Assembly: GCA_964504445.1 (NCBI GenBank)
Contig: CAZDEO010000006.1
Location: 1-64,000, forward strand
Direction of reading: 5' to 3'
DNA length: 64,000 nt
Source of the DNA: JACSRF01 sp964504445
Lineage (GTDB): Bacteria > Chloroflexota > Anaerolineae > Promineifilales > Promineifilaceae
The notes below the pieces were generated by a model. It worked only from the letters and a program-made list of their open reading frames with translations. It searched no databases and was not told the DNA's origin. Position numbers and translations under genes: made by a program. Below, piece by piece: positions 60,717-64,000 of this stretch. Positions within the stretch are counted from its first letter, which is position 1, and every line of letters begins with the position of its first letter.

Positions 60717-62180
60717 TTACCGGTCACCTTGCCCCGGTTGCTGGTTGTGCCATGCCGTTGCCTGCTCATAGGCATAGGCCGCATTTAAAATCGTTGCTTC
60801 TTGCAATGTGTTTCCAATAAGTTGTAGGCCAATGGGCAGACCTTTGCTATCAAAGCCGCAGGGCACGCTCAGGCCGCAACTGGCACTGAGGTTAACGGAG
60901 AGGGTGAAGATGTCGGCCAGGTACATGCTCAGGGGGTCAGTGGCGCGGTCGCCAATTTTGAAGGCGGTGGTGGGGCTGGTGGGGCAGGCAATGACGTCTA
61001 CCGTCTTAAAGGCGTTGAGGAAGTCTTGCTGGATGAGGGTGCGCACTTTCAGGGCACGGCCGTAATACGCATCATAATACCCGGCGCTGAGGGCATAGGT
61101 GCCCAGCATAATGCGCCGCTTTACCTCCGGGCCAAAGAGGGCGCGGGTTTTTTTGACGGTGTCAATCACGTCACTGCCGGGCTGGCGCGGGCCGTAGCGC
61201 ACGCCATCGTAGCGGCCCAGGTTGGCGCTGGCCTCGGCGGGGGCAATGAGGTAGTAGACGGGCAGGGCGTAGCGGGTGTGCGGCAGGCTGATGGGGTGGA
61301 TTTCGGCGCCCAGTTCTTCGAGTTTGGCGATGGCATTGCGCACGGCCGTTTCCACCTCCGGCTCAATCCCCTCAATAAAATACTCGGCGGGCACGCCCAC
61401 CTTCAGCCCTTTGACGTCGCCCGTCAGCGCCGCTTCATAGTCGGGCACGGGCACGTCCAGTGAGGTGCTGTCGCGGCGGTCATGCCCGGCAATGGCCCGG
61501 AGCAGAACGGCCGTATCCTGCACGGTGCGCCCAAAGGGGCCTACCTGGTCCAGCGACGAGGCGAAGGCCACCACTCCCCAGCGCGAGATACGGCCGTAAG
61601 TGGGCCTTAGCCCCACCACGCCGCAAAATGAGGCGGGCTGGCGCACGCTGCCGCCGGTATCCGTGCCCAAAGCGCCGCAAGCCATGTGGGCGGCTACCGC
61701 CGCCGCGCTGCCGCCGCTGCTGCCTCCGGGCACACGCGTTAAGTCCCAGGGGTTGCGCGTGGTGACGAAAGCTGAATTTTCTGTTGAAGACCCCATGGCA
61801 AATTCGTCGGTGTTGGTTTTACCCAGAATGACGGCCCCCGCTTCTCGCAATTTTTGCACCACGAAGGCGTCATAGGGCGGAATGAAGCCTTCTAAAATTT
61901 TACTGCCCGCCGTTGTGGGCGCGCCCGCCACGCAAATAATGTCCTTCACGGCGATGGGCACGCCCAGCAGCGGGCCGTCTTCGCCATGGGCGCGCCGTCG
62001 GTCGGCGGCCGCAGCCTGTTCCAGCGCCAGCTCGTCAGTAAGGGTCAGGTAGCTTTGGATCTCATTATCCTGGGCAACTATGCGATCCAGCATGGCCTGG
62101 GTAACGGCCGTGCTGCTGGTTTCGCCCTGGCGCATCGCATCGCGCAGTTGGGTTAAGGTGTAATCAGCGAATTTCATCAT
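60717..62180 (-). CDS. gatA: Asp-tRNA(Asn)/Glu-tRNA(Gln) amidotransferase subunit A
   Basis: 487 aa amidase. The Ser-cisSer-Lys triad is intact: Lys in GVPIAVKDIICV, cis-Ser in TDTGGSVRQPAS, and nucleophile Ser in GGSSGGSAAAVAA. It releases ammonia from glutamine for GatB. Two Met codons begin the frame (62,180 and 62,177). The 70-base gap to gatC holds imperfect GTCGGA/TAGTC-type short repeats. Confidence 0.95.
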   Translation of the reverse strand: MMKFADYTLTQLRDAMRQGETSSTAVTQAMLDRIVAQDNEIQSYLTLTDELALEQAAAADRRRAHGEDGPLLGVPIAVKDIICVAGAPTTAGSKILEGFIPPYDAFVVQKLREAGAVILGKTNTDEFAMGSSTENSAFVTTRNPWDLTRVPGGSSGGSAAAVAAHMACGALGTDTGGSVRQPASFCGVVGLRPTYGRISRWGVVAFASSLDQVGPFGRTVQDTAVLLRAIAGHDRRDSTSLDVPVPDYEAALTGDVKGLKVGVPAEYFIEGIEPEVETAVRNAIAKLEELGAEIHPISLPHTRYALPVYYLIAPAEASANLGRYDGVRYGPRQPGSDVIDTVKKTRALFGPEVKRRIMLGTYALSAGYYDAYYGRALKVRTLIQQDFLNAFKTVDVIACPTSPTTAFKIGDRATDPLSMYLADIFTLSVNLSASCGLSVPCGFDSKGLPIGLQLIGNTLQEATILNAAYAYEQATAWHNQQPGQGDR

Positions 62181-62250
62181 TGATAGTCAAGGGGTCGGAT
62201 AGTCACGTAGTCGGACGATGAGACAGTTGGACTTCCTGACTGTCTGGCAT

Positions 62251-62541
62251 CTATTCATCCAGCACAGGTTGGATGAGAAACTGGTTATCCTGCTGCTGAG
62301 GAGCATTGTACAGGGTGTCTTCAATGGGTAATGACGACTCAACCACGTCTTCGCGCAAAATATTTTGTTGGGCAACGGCGTGGGCGGTGGGGGGGATGGC
62401 GTCCAGGTCTAGTTCGTTGAGGCGGGCGGCGTAGTCCAAAACGGCCGTTAGTTGCTCCCGGTACATTTCTTTCTCGGCGGACGTCAACGCCAGCCGTGCC
62501 AGATGGGCAATATGGTCTACATCTTTTTGTGTTAGGGCCAT
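62251..62541 (-). CDS. gatC: Asp-tRNA(Asn)/Glu-tRNA(Gln) amidotransferase subunit C
   Basis: 96 aa, normal GatC length. N-terminal helix pair LTQKDVDHIAHLARLALTS and LDYAARLNELDLDAIPPTAH, then the C-terminal LREDVVESSLPIED segment that wraps the A-B interface. First gene of the gatC-gatA group, just downstream of a small-RNA terminator, so it needs a promoter of its own or read-through. GGAG lies a few bases upstream of its start at 62,541. Confidence 0.93.
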   Translation of the reverse strand: MALTQKDVDHIAHLARLALTSAEKEMYREQLTAVLDYAARLNELDLDAIPPTAHAVAQQNILREDVVESSLPIEDTLYNAPQQQDNQFLIQPVLDE

Positions 62542-62574
62542 GGAGGAATTATAGCTCGTCCCCAGGGGCGTAAC

Positions 62575-62607
62575 AAAAAAACAGCGCCCAGAATGTTCTG
62601 AGCGCTG
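62575..62607 (-). terminator. Terminator of the small RNA upstream of gatC
   Basis: On the minus strand an 11-bp stem with one G-T pair (62607-62597 with 62592-62582) and a 4-base loop runs into seven T residues (62581-62575). Confidence 0.9.
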
Positions 62608-62736
62608 AACCTACATTATGGTATGTGAATCTGTTTCCTCAATAAGCACCTCCTTGAGCGCTTATCTCCGTTAGACAGTTCCTTCAATAAGCACCTCCTT
62701 GCTTCTGGTGAAGCCTCACTAAAGGGCTTATAAGCA
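62575..62736 (-). ncRNA. Small RNA with two Shine-Dalgarno hairpins
   Basis: Bounded by a promoter (62742-62770) and an intrinsic terminator, about 160 nt. The RNA contains two copies, 45 bases apart, of a 17-base block (plus-strand copies 62640-62656 and 62685-62701). Each carries AAGGAGG on the RNA. Copy A sits in a 6-bp hairpin ATAAGC/GCTTAT (62642-62665) with AAGGAGG in the loop. Copy B uses the same stem (62687-62731) with an inner GCTTC/GAAGC stem, and CCTT/AAGG pairing that can mask the motif. TTG-started peptides after the motifs (8 and 23 codons, same stop) are possible. Could be a ribosome-binding regulatory RNA or a gatC leader attenuator. Confidence 0.6.
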
Positions 62737-62741
62737 TAGAC

Positions 62742-62770
62742 AGCATACACGTTTTCTGGGCGGGGCACAA
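62742..62770 (-). promoter_or_regulatory. Promoter of the small RNA
   Basis: Minus strand: TTGTGC (62770-62765), 17-base spacer, TATGCT (62747-62742). The -35 is within a GGGGC/GCCCC palindrome that could be an operator. Confidence 0.5.
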
Positions 62771-62856
62771 GCCCCAGTTATGAATATTTAAGGATTCGAG
62801 ATGATTCTTTTGTCCTGTTGCGCTGGATGGGGGTGTTGCGCAGGAGGGGAGTGGGG

Positions 62857-63429
62857 TTAATCGGCTACGGCCGTTTGCACCTCTTCGCCCTCGCCATTCT
62901 CCCCATAAAATTTGGCGTGGAACGCCTCTTCAGTCCAGAAGTTTTCCGCGGAGGTTAGTTTGTCAATGTACAGCACGCCGTTGAGATGGTCAATTTCATG
63001 CTGGAAAATACGTGCGTCCCAGTCATGGACGCGGTAGCGTACCTTTTTGCCATACCGATCTTGGGCTTTTACGCGTACCGAGGTGTATCGCTCGACTTCG
63101 CCCAAATAGCCAGGGATGGAGAGGCAGCCTTCAATGCCGTCCACCGTTTCTTTGGAAGTCCAAATGATTTCTGGGTTTACCAGCACGTACAGATCGCGCG
63201 TCCCGTCAATTTCGTTGCCGTCATCATCTACCTCCGCCAGGGTTTCAATGACGGTGAGGCTGATGGGCTTACCAATTTGGGGCGCAGCCAGACCAACCCC
63301 GGGCGCGACGCGCATGGTTTCAATCATGTCATCAATGAGTTGCTGCAATTCGTCGTCAAATTTGGTGACGGGGTGGGTTTTCTGCCGCAAAATGGCGTTG
63401 GGTAGGGTTACAATATCTAAAGTAGCCAT
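62857..63429 (-). CDS. def: Peptide deformylase
   Basis: 190 aa. The three metal and catalytic motifs are GVGLAAPQIG, EGCLSIPG (metal Cys) and HEIDHLNG (two metal His and catalytic Glu). It removes the formyl group from nascent proteins. Compared with minimal deformylases it has a short insertion rich in Asp/Gly (EVDDDGNEIDG) and an acidic C-terminal extension. It follows the PH-domain gene by 16 bases on the same strand. Confidence 0.95.
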   Translation of the reverse strand: MATLDIVTLPNAILRQKTHPVTKFDDELQQLIDDMIETMRVAPGVGLAAPQIGKPISLTVIETLAEVDDDGNEIDGTRDLYVLVNPEIIWTSKETVDGIEGCLSIPGYLGEVERYTSVRVKAQDRYGKKVRYRVHDWDARIFQHEIDHLNGVLYIDKLTSAENFWTEEAFHAKFYGENGEGEEVQTAVAD

Positions 63430-63445
63430 AAGTTTATTGGTACCA

Positions 63446-64000
63446 TTAGGGGGGTGGGGTGCGTTGTGGAATGCGCCCCTGCTCTAAAGCTTGCTTGTAC
63501 ACATCCAGCAAAACGGCATATTCTTTGCGCCGCTGTGCGCCCTCTTTAACGCGCTGTTGCTGTTGAAATTCATCTAACCGCTTAAAAATGTCGCTCTGTA
63601 TCTGGCTGGGGTTGGGTACGTCTTCAAAGGTGATGTCGGAATCCACACCAGCCGTTTCCACAGAGACCGTACCAAAATTGAATAAGGTTTGCAATAAACC
63701 GGGCCGGTTGGCGCTGACGTTCTGAATATTGCTTAAGGAAGCTTGTTTGCGGCTTTCGCCAAAGCCAAAGGGGCGGCGGTCAATGTCAATGACCAGGCGA
63801 TCTGTTAATTGAAAGGTGTCGTTGCGCCAATCTTCTACTTGCCAGATGAGCCAGCCCAGGTTGCCGGTGAAAAAGATGAGAGCCAGGAGCCAGAATTGGC
63901 TGAAAGGAACCTGGAAGGTGCGGGTGATGAGCAAGATGAGTAACAGGGTGATGACCAGCATGGCGGCTGGCCAGGCAATGATGCGCAGCAGCACAAAGAA
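63446..64000 (-). CDS. Bacterial PH-domain membrane protein (5' end outside the window)
   Basis: At least 185 residues are visible; the frame stays open to the window edge, so the N-terminus is missing. Two membrane helices (LVITLLLILLI and FWLLALIFFTGNLGWLIW) are followed by a YdbS/YdbT-like PH domain (DTFQLTDRLVIDIDRRPFG, then KQASLSNIQNV and FNFGTVSVETAG) and a charged C-terminal helix with EFQQQQRVKEG. Such proteins are common in Gram-positive-like and Chloroflexota genomes; their role is unknown. Confidence 0.75.
   Translation of the reverse strand, partial: FFVLLRIIAWPAAMLVITLLLILLITRTFQVPFSQFWLLALIFFTGNLGWLIWQVEDWRNDTFQLTDRLVIDIDRRPFGFGESRKQASLSNIQNVSANRPGLLQTLFNFGTVSVETAGVDSDITFEDVPNPSQIQSDIFKRLDEFQQQQRVKEGAQRRKEYAVLLDVYKQALEQGRIPQRTPPP

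Larger units (their letters stand above)
996..62874. repeat. Dispersed palindromic octamer ACGGCCGT
   Basis: About 70 copies counted by eye across the window, many extended to AACGGCCGTT. Examples: 996-1003, 3911-3918, 42215-42222, 62867-62874. They occur on average once per 0.9 kb, mostly inside genes and in different reading frames, and are scarce before 5.5 kb and between 28.5 and 32 kb. Chance would give only one or two in a sequence of this composition. Confidence 0.85.

Noticed and set aside
62575..62856. T-box riboswitch controlling gatCA
   Set aside because: The conserved T-box antiterminator sequence is absent; the repeated blocks and hairpins have a different layout.

Overview
The window looks like chromosomal DNA of a Chloroflexota bacterium, probably Anaerolineae-like. 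This is inferred from gene content: a Tad/Flp pilus locus without secretin genes, very long GAF/PAS sensor proteins of the type common in that phylum, and a GatCAB set. No rRNA or tRNA gene was recognised to confirm it. The DNA is of medium GC content and carries a striking excess of one palindromic octamer, ACGGCCGT (about 70 copies by eye).

Layout. 0.1-5.2 kb: Flp pilin and Tad assembly genes (tadZ-like, tadA, tadB, tadC). 5.3-9.8 kb: mostly plus-strand housekeeping genes (ComF, long-form HPF, low-Mr phosphatase, Nif3-like protein, KBL) plus a minus-strand HNH protein. 9.9-19.9 kb: minus-strand genes for RNA/DNA metabolism (beta-CASP nuclease, RNase D, RecJ), a sugar epimerase, a GT-C-type membrane protein, an orphan NarL-type histidine kinase and PsuG. 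20.1-23.1 kb: a stand-alone CBM48-like protein and a polar amino acid ABC transporter. 23.2-28.5 kb: an unknown beta-rich protein next to a CHAT caspase-like protein, then a PD-(D/E)XK nuclease and a THUMP-like methyltransferase.

28.5-56.2 kb is the outstanding region: about 27.7 kb of minus-strand genes reading as one transcription unit. Seven consecutive membrane-bound GAF/PAS sensor proteins (832, 706, 836, 1082, 1154, 1343 and 1711 aa) have no kinase, cyclase or other output domain. They all end in the same short truncated-GAF tail. They are followed by one soluble 1260-aa multi-GAF histidine kinase and a single-domain receiver protein. The simplest reading is a receptor array in which many kinase-less receptors feed one hub kinase; this is inference. 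The proteins are mosaics of each other's modules, and they share a compact GAF-like module with a conserved Trp.

56.7-64 kb: minus-strand gatC, gatA, a 61-aa membrane protein, a sugar nucleotidyltransferase, an aminotransferase and gatB, then (upstream) def and a partial PH-domain membrane protein. Between def and gatC lies a convincing small-RNA unit of about 160 nt with its own promoter and terminator. It contains two copies of a perfect Shine-Dalgarno sequence in hairpins. Several gaps between genes are filled by degenerate heptanucleotide arrays resembling the STRR repeats of cyanobacteria.
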